In this document: in pieces, positions 7,956 to 15,095 of the stretch
How positions within the stretch are numbered: position 1 is the first letter of the stretch
Layout of the letters: each line of letters begins with the position of its first letter
Assembly: GCA_964603155.1 (NCBI GenBank)
Contig: CAZRTZ010000055.1
Span: 1 to 17,099 of the forward strand
Direction of reading: 5' to 3'
DNA from: VAUL01 sp964603155
Lineage (GTDB): Bacteria; Desulfobacterota; Desulfuromonadia; Desulfuromonadales; BM103
Length of the DNA stretch: 17,099 nucleotides
Position numbers and translations under genes: made by a program
Notes under the pieces: generated by a model
Database searches by the model: none
What the model was told of the DNA's origin: nothing
The model's input: only the letters and a program-made list of their open reading frames with translations

Positions 7956-9851
7956 ATGATATTGCGACGTGTTTCGGTGGAACGGTATGGCTGTTTCGGT
8001 ACGTCCGATTTTGAATTCCGGCGCGGCCTGAACCTGATCAGCGGCAGCAACGACAGCGGCAAGAGCCTGCTACTCAAGGTCCTGCCGGCCGTGTTGCTTG
8101 GCGTTCCTCACGGCGTGCGGCTCCGTTCATGGGGCGATTCCCTGAGCTGCCGGGGGACGCTGCTCTTCGAGGAGGGGGTGCGGCAGGTACGCATTCAGCG
8201 TGATCTCGAAAGCGACCTGGTGCGCCTCGAGGAGCGCAGCGGCGATGGCAAATGGCAGGAGCGTTTCTGTGGGCCCGTCCCTGCCGGCGGCGCTTCACCG
8301 CCGCGGCAGCAGTATTTTTCCCATTTGCGGCGCTTGTTCGGCGTCGGCGGAGAAACCTTGCTGCACTGTCTGCTCGACCCGGCGGCGCGCCAGAGCCTGT
8401 GCGACGACGACGGGCGCCTGGCCGACGGTTTGTTTGTCGATAGCGACCAACCCTCCGCGGCCGAAGTGAGCGCGGATGATCAGGATCGCCGTCGCCAGGA
8501 GATTGCCGCGCTCGAAGCGGAGATCGAGGCCGATTCCGAACAGTATCAACAGGGCGAGGAGTACCTGATCTGGATCCGCAGGCGCTGGGAGAAGGACGCC
8601 GCCGCTCCAGGACAGGCAAAGAAAAAGACCGTCGAAAAAACCGAAAAGCAGAAGGATTCCTCGTCGAAGGAGCAGCAGCGCGATGAACTGGCCCGGCAGT
8701 TGACCAGGTTCGGGGTGCCGCTGCGACTGCCCGCCGATCTCGACAAGCTTTTTGCGACCGCCGAAGGGCTGCGCCAGGAACTGGCCGGATTGCAGCTCGA
8801 GCTGACGCCGCTGCAGCGCAACCGTCAGGGTGTGAAACTTCCCGGCGTGATCTGGCCTTTGCTGCTGACGCTGGCGGCGGCCGTTCCGCCGGCGCTGGTG
8901 TTCTGGCTCAAAGCCCCGTGGATGATAGCGGCAGTCGCCGGCGCTCTGACGCTCCTGGTCCTGTCCTGGGGGATCTTCCTGGTTCGTCGCGGCAAAGCCA
9001 AGGGGATCATTGCGAATTTCGACGAGCAGATCGCCAAGGTGGAGCTCAGGCGGGCCGATGCCCTGGCACGCCAGGAGGAGCTGGCCGAGCGCTTCGCCGC
9101 CTATGACCTGCCGTCGGTCCCCGTCGAAATGGTCAAGCTGCAGCAGCTTTGCCAGCGTCATGCCGGCCTGATTCAACTCTATCAAATGCTGTGTGGCCAA
9201 CTGGGGGGCGGAGCCGCTCCCGTGGCTGCCGTGCCGGTCGAATCCGATGACGGCCACCTGCGTCCCGAGGATCTGCCTGACGCCGAGGCCAAGCTGGCGG
9301 CGCTTGGCGCAAGCCTGCGCCAGCGTGAGGAACGCCTGCGGGCTCTGAAGGCCGGAGCACCGCTGACGTCTGCCCCGCCGGCGTTGCCGGCTGATGCTTT
9401 GCAACGCCAGAAGCTGCTGCTGCAGGTGGTTTGCCAGCATTTGGACCGGTTGACTGCGGGGCGTTACCGGGAGCTGCGCCTGGAAGAAGGACTGCTGCGC
9501 CTCGAGGCGGCCGCCGGCCGCTGGGCAGCGCCAGCCGCCTGCGGCCGGGGCACGGCCGAGACCCTCTCCCTGGCCCTGCGCATGGCCTTGTGTCAGTTGA
9601 CCGCTGCGCGTCTGCCGTTGCCGGTCGACGACCTTGCGGCCAGCCTTGATCCGCGCCGCCTGCAGATTGCGCTGCGAGCCCTTGAGCGCTTTGCCGTCGA
9701 GCACCAGCTGCTTCTGGCCTGCAGCGACGAGGAACTGGCCAAGCGGGCCGTGCGTGAGCACTGGCCGCACATCGATCTCAACCAGTCGGCCCAGGCTGTG
9801 CCGGCTCAAGGCGGGGAGGAGAGCCATGCCGGACAACTGCATCTTCTGTAA
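7956..9851 (+). CDS. YhaN/RecF-like AAA ATPase with coiled coil and two membrane segments
   Basis: 631 residues from the ATG at 7956, chosen because the protein then begins exactly at the ABC/SMC-type first strand (MILRRVSVERYGCFG). Walker A is GSNDSGKS (residues 30-37). A charged, Gln/Glu/Lys-rich stretch (~170-260) looks coiled coil. Two hydrophobic segments (about 297-317 and 322-343) form a membrane hairpin within the coiled-coil region. The second half ends with a signature-like GRGTAETLSLALRMAL (~530-545) and a Walker-B-like VDDLAASLD, with Asp where the catalytic Glu usually stands. This layout fits the YhaN/AAA_27 group related to SbcC. YhaN-type proteins often pair with an SbcD-like nuclease (YhaO); none is adjacent. 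It overlaps the HIT gene by 26 bp. Confidence 0.82.
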   Translation: MILRRVSVERYGCFGTSDFEFRRGLNLISGSNDSGKSLLLKVLPAVLLGVPHGVRLRSWGDSLSCRGTLLFEEGVRQVRIQRDLESDLVRLEERSGDGKWQERFCGPVPAGGASPPRQQYFSHLRRLFGVGGETLLHCLLDPAARQSLCDDDGRLADGLFVDSDQPSAAEVSADDQDRRRQEIAALEAEIEADSEQYQQGEEYLIWIRRRWEKDAAAPGQAKKKTVEKTEKQKDSSSKEQQRDELARQLTRFGVPLRLPADLDKLFATAEGLRQELAGLQLELTPLQRNRQGVKLPGVIWPLLLTLAAAVPPALVFWLKAPWMIAAVAGALTLLVLSWGIFLVRRGKAKGIIANFDEQIAKVELRRADALARQEELAERFAAYDLPSVPVEMVKLQQLCQRHAGLIQLYQMLCGQLGGGAAPVAAVPVESDDGHLRPEDLPDAEAKLAALGASLRQREERLRALKAGAPLTSAPPALPADALQRQKLLLQVVCQHLDRLTAGRYRELRLEEGLLRLEAAAGRWAAPAACGRGTAETLSLALRMALCQLTAARLPLPVDDLAASLDPRRLQIALRALERFAVEHQLLLACSDEELAKRAVREHWPHIDLNQSAQAVPAQGGEESHAGQLHLL

Positions 9852-10173
9852 GATCATCGCCGGCGCCATCCCCGGCAAGCTTGTCTACCAGGACGAACAA
9901 CTGGTGGTGATCGAGGACATCAACCCGCAGGCGCCTTTTCATCTGCTCATCGTTCCGCGCAAGCACATCCGCACCACGCTTGATCTCACTACTGCGGACA
10001 ATGCCCTGATCGGTCATGTTCACCAGGTGGCTGGGCGCATCGCCCATGATCTGGGCTTTGCCGAGGACGGGTTCCGTCTGGTGAACAATTGCAACGCAGC
10101 CGCCGGGCAGACGGTCTGGCACATTCATTTTCACCTGCTTGGTGGGCGAGACCTGACCTGGCCGCCGGGGTAA
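9826..10173 (+). CDS. HIT family protein (HINT-like nucleotide phosphoramidase)
   Basis: 115 residues; the ATG at 9826 follows GGGGAGGAG and lies inside the end of the ATPase gene. An N-terminal CIFC pair (residues 5-8) could bind zinc together with a later His. The family-defining histidine triad is present near the C-terminus as HIHFHLL, preceded by the usual 'NNCNAAAGQTVWH' segment. HIT/HINT proteins hydrolyse nucleoside phosphoramidates or related nucleotides with the middle His of the triad as nucleophile. Length and order are typical for bacterial HINT proteins. Confidence 0.94.
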   Translation: MPDNCIFCKIIAGAIPGKLVYQDEQLVVIEDINPQAPFHLLIVPRKHIRTTLDLTTADNALIGHVHQVAGRIAHDLGFAEDGFRLVNNCNAAAGQTVWHIHFHLLGGRDLTWPPG

Positions 10174-10292
10174 ATGTTTGTCGTGATCCGTATCCGTAAA
10201 CAGTATCCGTCCCTTCGGCAAGCGGTTTGGGTAGTTACGCATCACGCATCACGGATCACGTGTCCACATGACGATGACGTTTCATCTCGCCA
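10174..10292. repeat. Intergenic short-repeat region with 10-bp inverted repeat
   Basis: The 119-bp gap contains CGTGATCCGT at 10182-10191 and its exact reverse complement ACGGATCACG at 10251-10260. TATCCGT-like units repeat on the left (around 10191-10197 and 10204-10210) and GCATCAC-like units on the right (10239-10252). The gap looks like a degenerate short dispersed repeat between genes rather than coding sequence. No clear promoter or T-run terminator is visible. Confidence 0.5.
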
Positions 10293-11765
10293 ATGACTAG
10301 ACCGACACCCGAATCGTACGACGAGCGCCGAGAACAGCGCCTGATCAACGAGATCATGGAGCTGCTGGTGACCCATCACGGCGGCAGCTACAGTGAAGAC
10401 GTTCTCGACCGTTCGATCGATACCCTGAACCATGCCCTGCAGACGGCCCGCGATGCGCACCGCCACCAAGTGCGCAAATCCGGCGAACCGTACTTCTTCC
10501 ACCCGCTGCGCGTAGCTCATCTGGCCGCTCGCCACTGGATGGATTTCGCCTCGATCATGGCGGCCCTGCTGCACGACGTGGTCGAGGATACCCCCACTTC
10601 CCTGGAAACGATCCGTGACGATTTCGGTGACGAAGTGGCCCTGCTGGTCGACGGACTGACCAAGGTCGACGACAAGCTGCTCAGCCGTGAGGCTCTCAAG
10701 GAGCAGACCTACCGCAAGCAGCTGCTGCTGGCGGTCCGCGACATCCGCGTCCTCTGCCTCAAGTTCTGGGACCGCATCGACAACCTGCAGACCATCGGCG
10801 CCCTGTCTCCCCAGAAGCAGTCTTTGATCGCTGAAGAAACCCGGACCATCTACGTGCCGCTGGCCCTGCACCTGGGGATGGGTAAGGTTGCTCACGAACT
10901 CGATGCGCTCTCCCTGAAAATCATCTATCCCCTGCGTGCCCGCCGCTACCAGGCGGCAATCAACGAGGTGCGCTCCCGCCACGAGGCGAATCTCGGTCGG
11001 ATACGCTCCGAGATCCACAACGTTCTGGAACATCACAAACTCAGTGCCCAGGTCACCGACCGCTGGCGGCCATTTTCGATTGCGGCCGCCCGCATGACCG
11101 GACGTGGACTCAGTTCGCTTTACACGCTCGACATCCAGGTCGACCGAACGATGGATGCCTACCTGGCCCTGGGGCTTTTGCACCGGCTCTTTTCGCCCAT
11201 CCCCGGGAAGTTGCGCGACCACCTCAACGCCCCTTCGCAGTTCGGCTACCAGGCGCTCAAGACCACGGTACAAGCCCGCGAATTGCGCTTGCGCGTCGAA
11301 ATCACCACCCGCAAGCTGGCCCGTTTCAACCAGGCCGGGGTGCTGGCGCCCGGTTTCGAGTTCCGCCGGGCCGGCTTCGAGGAGTTGATGCGTTCCCTGG
11401 CCGAAGGCGAGTCGGCCTTCGATACCGAGAGTCTGCGTCTGGCCTCGGCCACTATCCAGGTATTCACGCCGAAAGGGGAGGTGCGTACGCTGCCGGAGGG
11501 GAGCAGCGCCCTCGACTTCGCCTTCGCCATCCACGAAAAACTCGGGCTGCACGCCTGTCGGGCCAGGATCAACGGCAAGATCCGCCAGTTGAAGGCCCGG
11601 CTGCTGGATGGCGATCAAGTGGCGATCGAGACCGTCGACAAGCCGGTGGTGCTCCCCAAGTGGCTGGAGTGGGCGGTGACGCCGCGGGCCCGCAACTGTA
11701 TGCGCCGCTACCTGCGCACCCGGGTCAAGCAGACACGGGCCGCAGAACAGCCTGCCAATGAATAG
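10293..11765 (+). CDS. Shortened RelA/SpoT homologue: intact HD hydrolase, degenerate synthetase, TGS, no ACT
   Basis: 490 residues. The HD hydrolase domain (about 35-185) has every expected residue: RKSGEPYFFHP (Arg61, His70), LLHDVVEDT (His94, Asp95, Glu98, Asp99), and WDRIDNLQT with Asp160 and Asn164. The following synthetase-like domain (~235-345) keeps the GYQALKTTV core, but the acid-bearing 'YDL.A.R' motif reads YTLDIQV and the EVQIRT motif reads RVEITT, so both catalytic acids seem lost. The upstream RxKxxxS motif is also poor. A TGS domain (~387-448) and the start of the helical region (WLEWAVTPRARNCMRRYLR) close the protein; the rest of a long RSH (~700+ aa, with ACT) is missing. 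It probably hydrolyses (p)ppGpp without making it. The Shine-Dalgarno is weak. It overlaps the next gene by 8 bp. Confidence 0.85.
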   Translation: MTRPTPESYDERREQRLINEIMELLVTHHGGSYSEDVLDRSIDTLNHALQTARDAHRHQVRKSGEPYFFHPLRVAHLAARHWMDFASIMAALLHDVVEDTPTSLETIRDDFGDEVALLVDGLTKVDDKLLSREALKEQTYRKQLLLAVRDIRVLCLKFWDRIDNLQTIGALSPQKQSLIAEETRTIYVPLALHLGMGKVAHELDALSLKIIYPLRARRYQAAINEVRSRHEANLGRIRSEIHNVLEHHKLSAQVTDRWRPFSIAAARMTGRGLSSLYTLDIQVDRTMDAYLALGLLHRLFSPIPGKLRDHLNAPSQFGYQALKTTVQARELRLRVEITTRKLARFNQAGVLAPGFEFRRAGFEELMRSLAEGESAFDTESLRLASATIQVFTPKGEVRTLPEGSSALDFAFAIHEKLGLHACRARINGKIRQLKARLLDGDQVAIETVDKPVVLPKWLEWAVTPRARNCMRRYLRTRVKQTRAAEQPANE

Positions 11766-12825
11766 CCTCCTGCTGCGCTGGCTGTTGCTGCCGCTGGCGC
11801 TGCTGCTGTGCCTCCCGCCCGCCGTGCTGGCGGCCGACCACGCCACGGTTTTCATCTACCATCGCTTCGGTGATGGCCGTTATCCCTCCACCAATACCAG
11901 CGTGGCCGAATTCCGCGCCCATCTGGAAACGTTACGGCGAGGCAACTACGCCGTTCTCCCCTTGAGCGAAATCATCGACCGGTTGCGCGACGGCCGCCCC
12001 CTGCCCGAGCGTTGCGTGGCGCTCACCGTCGACGATGCCTATCGATCTTTTTTGCGCGGCGCGGTCCCCTTGCTGCGCGAGTTCGATTATCCGGCGACGC
12101 TCTTTGTCAACACCAGTGAAGTGGGCGCCCCGGACTGTTTGAGCTGGGCGGAGCTGCGCCAATTGGCGAGTGACGGCATCGAAATCGGCAATCATTCGGC
12201 CGCCCACGGTTATCTCCTCGACCGCCGCAGCGGTGAACCGCCGGAGCTATGGCGAAGTCGTGTCAAGGGCGAGATTCTCCAGGCCCAGGAAGAGCTACGT
12301 ACTCATCTCGGCATGACGGCGCGCCTGTTTGCCTATCCATACGGAGAGTTTAGCCGGGAGTTGGTCGAGCTGGTCAAGGAGTTGGGTTTTGCCGGAGCCG
12401 TCGGCCAGCAGTCGGGACCCCTCGGCCGTGGCCAGGATCTCTTTGCCTTGCCGCGTTTTCCGGCAGCGGGGAATTATGGCTCGTTAGCCGACTTTCAGGA
12501 TCGCCTGCGCTTCAAGCCGTTGCCGCTGCAGGTTCTGGCCCCGGGGACGGCGCCCCTGCTTGAGGGCAACCCCCCGGAATGGCGGATAAGAATCGATACG
12601 GATTTGATCGATCCGCGCACCCTGCGCTGCTATGCCGGGGGACAGGCGGCGGTTGTCAGGACGGTTGACGCGGCCCGGGGGGAATATCTCATAAAAGCGC
12701 GCGGTGCGTTGTCCGAAAGGCGCGGCAAATATACACTGACCGGCACCGATCGTTCCGGTCAGTGGTACTGGTACAGCCAGTTGTGGGTTCGCCCCGAAAA
12801 CGGCGCTGTCGTACAGCAGCGTTGA
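11758..12825 (+). CDS. Secreted polysaccharide deacetylase (NodB domain)
   Basis: 355 residues; the ATG at 11758 lies within the end of the RSH gene. An N-terminal signal peptide (hydrophobic core 4-22, cleavage probably after ALA at 25) indicates export. NodB (CE4) motifs are visible: LTVDDAY with Asp92/Asp93, HSAAH with His146 and His150 (metal ligands), and FAYPYGEFS (~197-205). Such enzymes remove N- or O-acetyl groups from surface polysaccharide or peptidoglycan with a metal centre. The ~100 C-terminal residues after the NodB domain form a beta-rich extension (YTLTGTDRSGQWYWYSQLWV) of unknown role. The substrate is not predictable from the sequence. Confidence 0.9.
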   Translation: MNSLLLRWLLLPLALLLCLPPAVLAADHATVFIYHRFGDGRYPSTNTSVAEFRAHLETLRRGNYAVLPLSEIIDRLRDGRPLPERCVALTVDDAYRSFLRGAVPLLREFDYPATLFVNTSEVGAPDCLSWAELRQLASDGIEIGNHSAAHGYLLDRRSGEPPELWRSRVKGEILQAQEELRTHLGMTARLFAYPYGEFSRELVELVKELGFAGAVGQQSGPLGRGQDLFALPRFPAAGNYGSLADFQDRLRFKPLPLQVLAPGTAPLLEGNPPEWRIRIDTDLIDPRTLRCYAGGQAAVVRTVDAARGEYLIKARGALSERRGKYTLTGTDRSGQWYWYSQLWVRPENGAVVQQR

Positions 12826-12854
12826 TCACTCTTGAGCGCAGGTTGCACGAATTG

Positions 12855-12897
12855 CGGGGGCCGTGACGGCAAGTTAGTCAGGGCCCCCGTCCGTTAT
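12855..12897 (+). terminator. Hairpin terminator after the deacetylase gene
   Basis: Arms 12855-12867 and 12877-12889 are complementary at 12 of 13 positions (CGGGGGCC core) with a 9-base loop, followed by a weak T-rich tail (GTTATT). It sits 30 bp after the stop and closes the + strand operon run. It also marks the change from GC-rich to AT-richer sequence. Confidence 0.7.
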
Positions 12898-13149
12898 TCC
12901 AAGCTGGTAATATGCCGTGTTGATGACTAGCTCCTGTTTTGCCGGGTCAGGGGCCATATTATCGATTTTGTGAGGAAAAGCTGTGTCGTATCAGCACAGT
13001 ATGGCCAAGAGGATTTTTGATTGGCACATAAGTCCCAGGTGATTTAAGACCTAATTACAGGACAAAATATGAGACAGCCCAACCAATTGATATCAGGCTG
13101 GGCTGCTTTGTGTCATTTTGTGTCATGAATGGTGTGATTACTGAGACAT
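12898..13149. other. Gene-free stretch at the junction with the accessory block
   Basis: No supportable gene is seen between the terminator and the first attC-like site. The only structure is the near-palindrome at 13062-13121. Short open frames here have no recognisable product. Base composition is mixed and lower in GC than the left part. A degraded mobile element could have been here, but nothing identifies one. Confidence 0.5.
13062..13121. repeat. 60-bp imperfect palindrome
   Basis: Core arms CAGCCCAACC (13075-13084) and GGCTGGGCTG (13096-13105) pair at 9 of 10 positions around an AT-rich loop that itself holds TGATATCA. Complementarity resumes outside with ACAAAAT (13062-13068) and ATTTTGT (13115-13121). 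T-rich sequence follows on both strands, so it could serve as a bidirectional terminator between convergent gene sets, or it may be a small repeat-element remnant. Confidence 0.6.
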
Positions 13150-13253
13150 TAATAACGTGGAAAGCTAAGCTACGGGCCACCGAAACTGCGAGCGGCTGTG
13201 TACTTCTCGAGAAGCAAGACCGTATATCCCGTCAGCTCAGCGACTTGTTAGGC
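13150..13253 (-). other. attC-like integron recombination site 1
   Basis: Read on the - strand: R'' box GCCTAAC (13253-13247, fits RYYYAAC), spacer AAGTC, L'' arm 13241-13228, a ~51-base centre, L' arm 13176-13164, and R' box GTTATTA (13156-13150, only GTT of GTTRRRY kept). The arms GCTGAGCTGACGGG and CCCGTAGCTTAGC pair over 12 of 13 positions with one unpaired base on the L'' side, the asymmetry typical of attC sites. It lies 17 bp after the stop of the - strand lipoprotein gene, the usual place for a cassette's attC. The R' side is degenerate, so it may be a terminal or decayed site. Confidence 0.75.
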
Positions 13254-13269
13254 ATTCTTATGCAGTCGG

Positions 13270-13881
13270 TTATTTTGACAGCGAAGCGGAAGGTACCTGC
13301 ACACCGTCAATAAAGGACTGCGCTTCGGTTGCAAATGCAGAGTACAAATTTTTCCCCCTATGAGAAAAAGTGATTGCGAAGCCAAGATCTTTTTTCGTTG
13401 GATGTCTGCAATAGAGGTGTTCATTTTCAAGAATGAGGGATGTAGTATTGTTTGAGCCAATCTGTGCCAGCCTGTCCTCAGAAATATTCTTCATTTGAAC
13501 GCATGGGTAGCCACGAGTAGAAATATATTGGTGGGAAAATTGTTTAGTGCTGAATCTTTCGGTTTCTGCATCACGTATTGCCCCCTGAACTATGAGGTTC
13601 TCGAATTCTTCGGGCGAATCGGTTTGGGGTGGGTCAAACCTTGTGACGCGTGCTGCGAAGCTCTCGCCGGGAGCTTCGCCCTTTCGGGCGAAGGTCATGC
13701 CAGATGGTGACGATTCTAACTGTTGCCACCCCTCTGAATTTGGCGCGGAGACATTGAGGAGGGGGCCGGCGAAAACCTTCCCGGGGGGCACAAATTTAGC
13801 GTTGCCTTGATGAGACACGGTACAGGCAGAAAGGCTAAAAATTATCGATGAGAGGGTGATTGCAAATATTAAACGCACCAT
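13270..13881 (-). CDS. Small lipoprotein of unknown function, cassette-encoded
   Basis: 203 residues from the ATG at 13881, preferred because GAGG lies six bases before it; a GTG at 13893 is also in frame but badly spaced. The N-terminus is a lipoprotein signal with lipobox LSAC and the lipidated Cys at residue 20, followed by Thr, which suggests the outer membrane. The mature part is about 180 residues of mixed strand/helix with two further Cys (in the GYPCVQ and LYCRHP segments) that could form a disulphide. I recognise no family. It follows the P460 gene by 80 bp on the same strand and ends 17 bp before attC-like site 1. GC content is clearly lower than in the left block, consistent with acquisition. 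Confidence 0.75.
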   Translation of the reverse strand: MVRLIFAITLSSIIFSLSACTVSHQGNAKFVPPGKVFAGPLLNVSAPNSEGWQQLESSPSGMTFARKGEAPGESFAARVTRFDPPQTDSPEEFENLIVQGAIRDAETERFSTKQFSHQYISTRGYPCVQMKNISEDRLAQIGSNNTTSLILENEHLYCRHPTKKDLGFAITFSHRGKNLYSAFATEAQSFIDGVQVPSASLSK

Positions 13882-13961
13882 TCTTTTCCTCACCGTGGGA
13901 ATGTCTTTTATCCTCCTGTAAGGCGAAGGCGGACATTTTCTCGTGCTTACTATTCCATCCT

Positions 13962-14465
13962 CTAATTGCGGTATTTGCTAAAAGTGAAATCAGTCGCTTT
14001 TTGCGGTTCATGGCAGGAGAAACAGGCATTCTTCGGGTCTGTGACAGCCCGTTCTTTTGTATCGCCCTTAAATCCCTCGAAGCCCCATCCGCCCGTTTCC
14101 GCAAATTTCTTGGTATTTTTTTCCATCACACCTACAATCTTGCGCTTGTCTTCAACGGTTGCATTGTTGTCGCTTTTAGCCTCCAAGAGGTCAAAAACCA
14201 ACACAGCTCCGTCAGGATAAAGCTTACCGCTCTTCATTGCTTTTAGAGCTTTATCATTGGCGTAAATATGGTGAATGCCGCCGAAGGACTCATAGAGAGG
14301 ATGTCCCTGCTGAATCACCATGGATTTGACATGGCCCCAATTGCGGTAGCCTTCAGGATATTTAACCATTGGTTTTTTCACCTCTCCTGAGGATGCGTTG
14401 GCGAGAAACAGAAAGGCCAAACTAAATACGATAACACTGATAATCAGCTTCTTCATATTCTTCAT
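13962..14465 (-). CDS. Cytochrome P460 family protein, exported c-type haem protein
   Basis: 167 residues. The ATG at 14465 has AAGGAG nine bases upstream. The signal peptide has a hydrophobic core at 7-22 and probable cleavage after LANA. The mature part carries the P460 pattern: KYPEGYRNWGHVKS near 35-48, HPLYESFGGIHHIYAN near 55-70, YPDGAVLVFDLLEA, a long MEKNTKKFAETGGWGFEGF helix/strand, and one haem-binding CFSCH at 148-152 close to the C-terminus. In characterised cytochromes P460 the haem is additionally cross-linked to a Lys and the enzyme oxidises hydroxylamine to N2O or NO; whether this one does so is open. The haem placement, length and export signal all fit the family. Confidence 0.9.
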   Translation of the reverse strand: MKNMKKLIISVIVFSLAFLFLANASSGEVKKPMVKYPEGYRNWGHVKSMVIQQGHPLYESFGGIHHIYANDKALKAMKSGKLYPDGAVLVFDLLEAKSDNNATVEDKRKIVGVMEKNTKKFAETGGWGFEGFKGDTKERAVTDPKNACFSCHEPQKATDFTFSKYRN

Positions 14466-14505
14466 GGTAATTTTCTCCTTTTTTGTTTTGCCCGCTTTCG
14501 CCTAA

Positions 14506-14566
14506 TTTGTCATGACAGAAATAGCATTCGAGCTGAGTAGGCCATGTCCTTTCATCATGCCTATAT
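14506..14566. other. Unassigned spacer between cassette-like units
   Basis: These ~60 bp lie between attC-like site 2 and the TTAGGC start of the P460 unit. In an intact array the two would abut. A short GCCTA/TTAGGC inverted pair flanks part of it (near 14500-14543), but the span is too short for a normal attC. It may be the remainder of a deleted cassette. Confidence 0.4.
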
Positions 14567-14691
14567 TCATTACGTAGCGTTTAGCCGCGGGCGCGCTTGC
14601 CGGCCCGCCCTCGCCTTTGCTTCTTCCCCATACTTATCACGGTAGGGCCGAAATACAAGCGTGATCCGTCGGCTACAACGCCTGGTTGGAT
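14567..14691 (-). other. attC-like integron recombination site 2
   Basis: On the - strand: R'' box ATCCAAC (14691-14685, perfect RYYYAAC), then L'' arm 14681-14667 (GCGTTGTAGCCGACG), a GC-rich centre of ~77 bases, L' arm 14589-14577 (CGCGGCTAAACGC), spacer TAC, and R' box GTAATGA (14573-14567), which departs from GTTRRRY. All 13 bases of L' pair with L'' if two L'' bases are left unpaired, the usual extrahelical-base feature. It begins 22 bp after the stop of the cupin gene. Total length of 125 bp is within the attC range. Confidence 0.8.
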
Positions 14692-15095
14692 GCTCTTCAT
14701 GTTGTTGCTCGTCCTACTTGTCGCGATGGACCATCGAGGGAGAAAAGGCAGGCGAACAGACCGCGACATATTCTGCCCCTTGGGGTGTGCTGTATTGGAC
14801 CCACGACCCTTTTTCGACTATGACGGCCTGACCGGCCTTTACAGTAAATTCGCGATCGCGCAACTTGACGTGTAGGGCACCGGCAATGACAACCGTGTAT
14901 TCGTCGAATTCTGGTGTTTGGCCTGGTTCAGACCATCCCGCCGGGCTAACCATCTTCGCGATGCTTACACTCGTTGTTCCTTAATTGACCCGCCCGACGA
15001 ATTCCGAGATCTCTTTGGGCGGGGCTCCGTGCGCTTTGATGACCGTCGGCTTGTCGATATGTATTGTCATTCGGGTTTCTTTTTCTTGCATCCAA
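14573..15095 (-). mobile_element. Integron-type gene cassette with a cupin gene
   Basis: The cassette starts with TTGGAT (15095-15090) right after a G that completes GTTGGAT, a perfect R' core, and ends at the G (complement of 14573) of attC-like site 2. Its R'' box ATCCAAC is the exact complement of the start, so the excised circle would have matching R'' and R' boxes. The 523-bp unit holds one ORF close to its start and the attC directly after the stop: the textbook cassette layout. The ORF is interrupted by a stop codon. Confidence 0.75.
14714..15070 (-). pseudogene. Cupin-domain protein gene with in-frame TAA stop
   Basis: Reading from the ATG at 15070 gives MTIHIDKPTVIKAHG and on to FVGRVN, then TAA at 14983-14981 (codon 30), then the same frame continues GTTSVSIAKMVSPAGWSEPGQ to AFSPSMVHRDK. 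Both sides join into one ordinary small cupin of about 118 residues, so a single base change to TAA explains the break. The C-terminal part has the cupin barrel pattern (EFDEYTVVIAGALHVKL, AGQAVIVEKGSWVQYSTP). It lacks the HxH metal motif, as several small cupins do. Restart at the ATG at 14953 could yield a 79-residue fragment. A further in-frame ATG at 15091 overlaps the cassette boundary. Function unknown. Confidence 0.85.

Larger units (their letters stand above)
13156..14505 (-). mobile_element. Putative gene cassette carrying P460 and lipoprotein genes
   Basis: On the - strand the stretch begins with TTAGGC (14505-14500), 35 bases before the P460 start, and ends in attC-like site 1, whose R'' box GCCTAAC is the exact complement of that hexamer, as expected for a cassette that once circularised. 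The base before TTAGGC is A instead of the required G, and no attC is seen between the two genes. It is therefore either a two-gene cassette or two cassettes with one site lost. The left end is set by the attC; the right end is inferred from the hexamer match. Confidence 0.5.

Noticed and set aside
8295..9878. 527-codon open frame on the - strand
   Set aside because: It is antisense to the ATPase and HIT genes and shows no domain pattern.
13110..13313. Open frame of 67 codons on the + strand
   Set aside because: It lies across attC-like site 1 and the end of the - strand lipoprotein gene, and has no ribosome-binding site or recognisable product.
14581..14875. Short open frames on both strands around the GC-rich arms
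   Set aside because: They fall inside attC-like site 2 and the cupin gene; the Arg/Lys-rich tail comes from the GC-rich centre.
14981..14983. Recoding of the cupin stop as selenocysteine or pyrrolysine
   Set aside because: The codon is TAA, which neither system uses.
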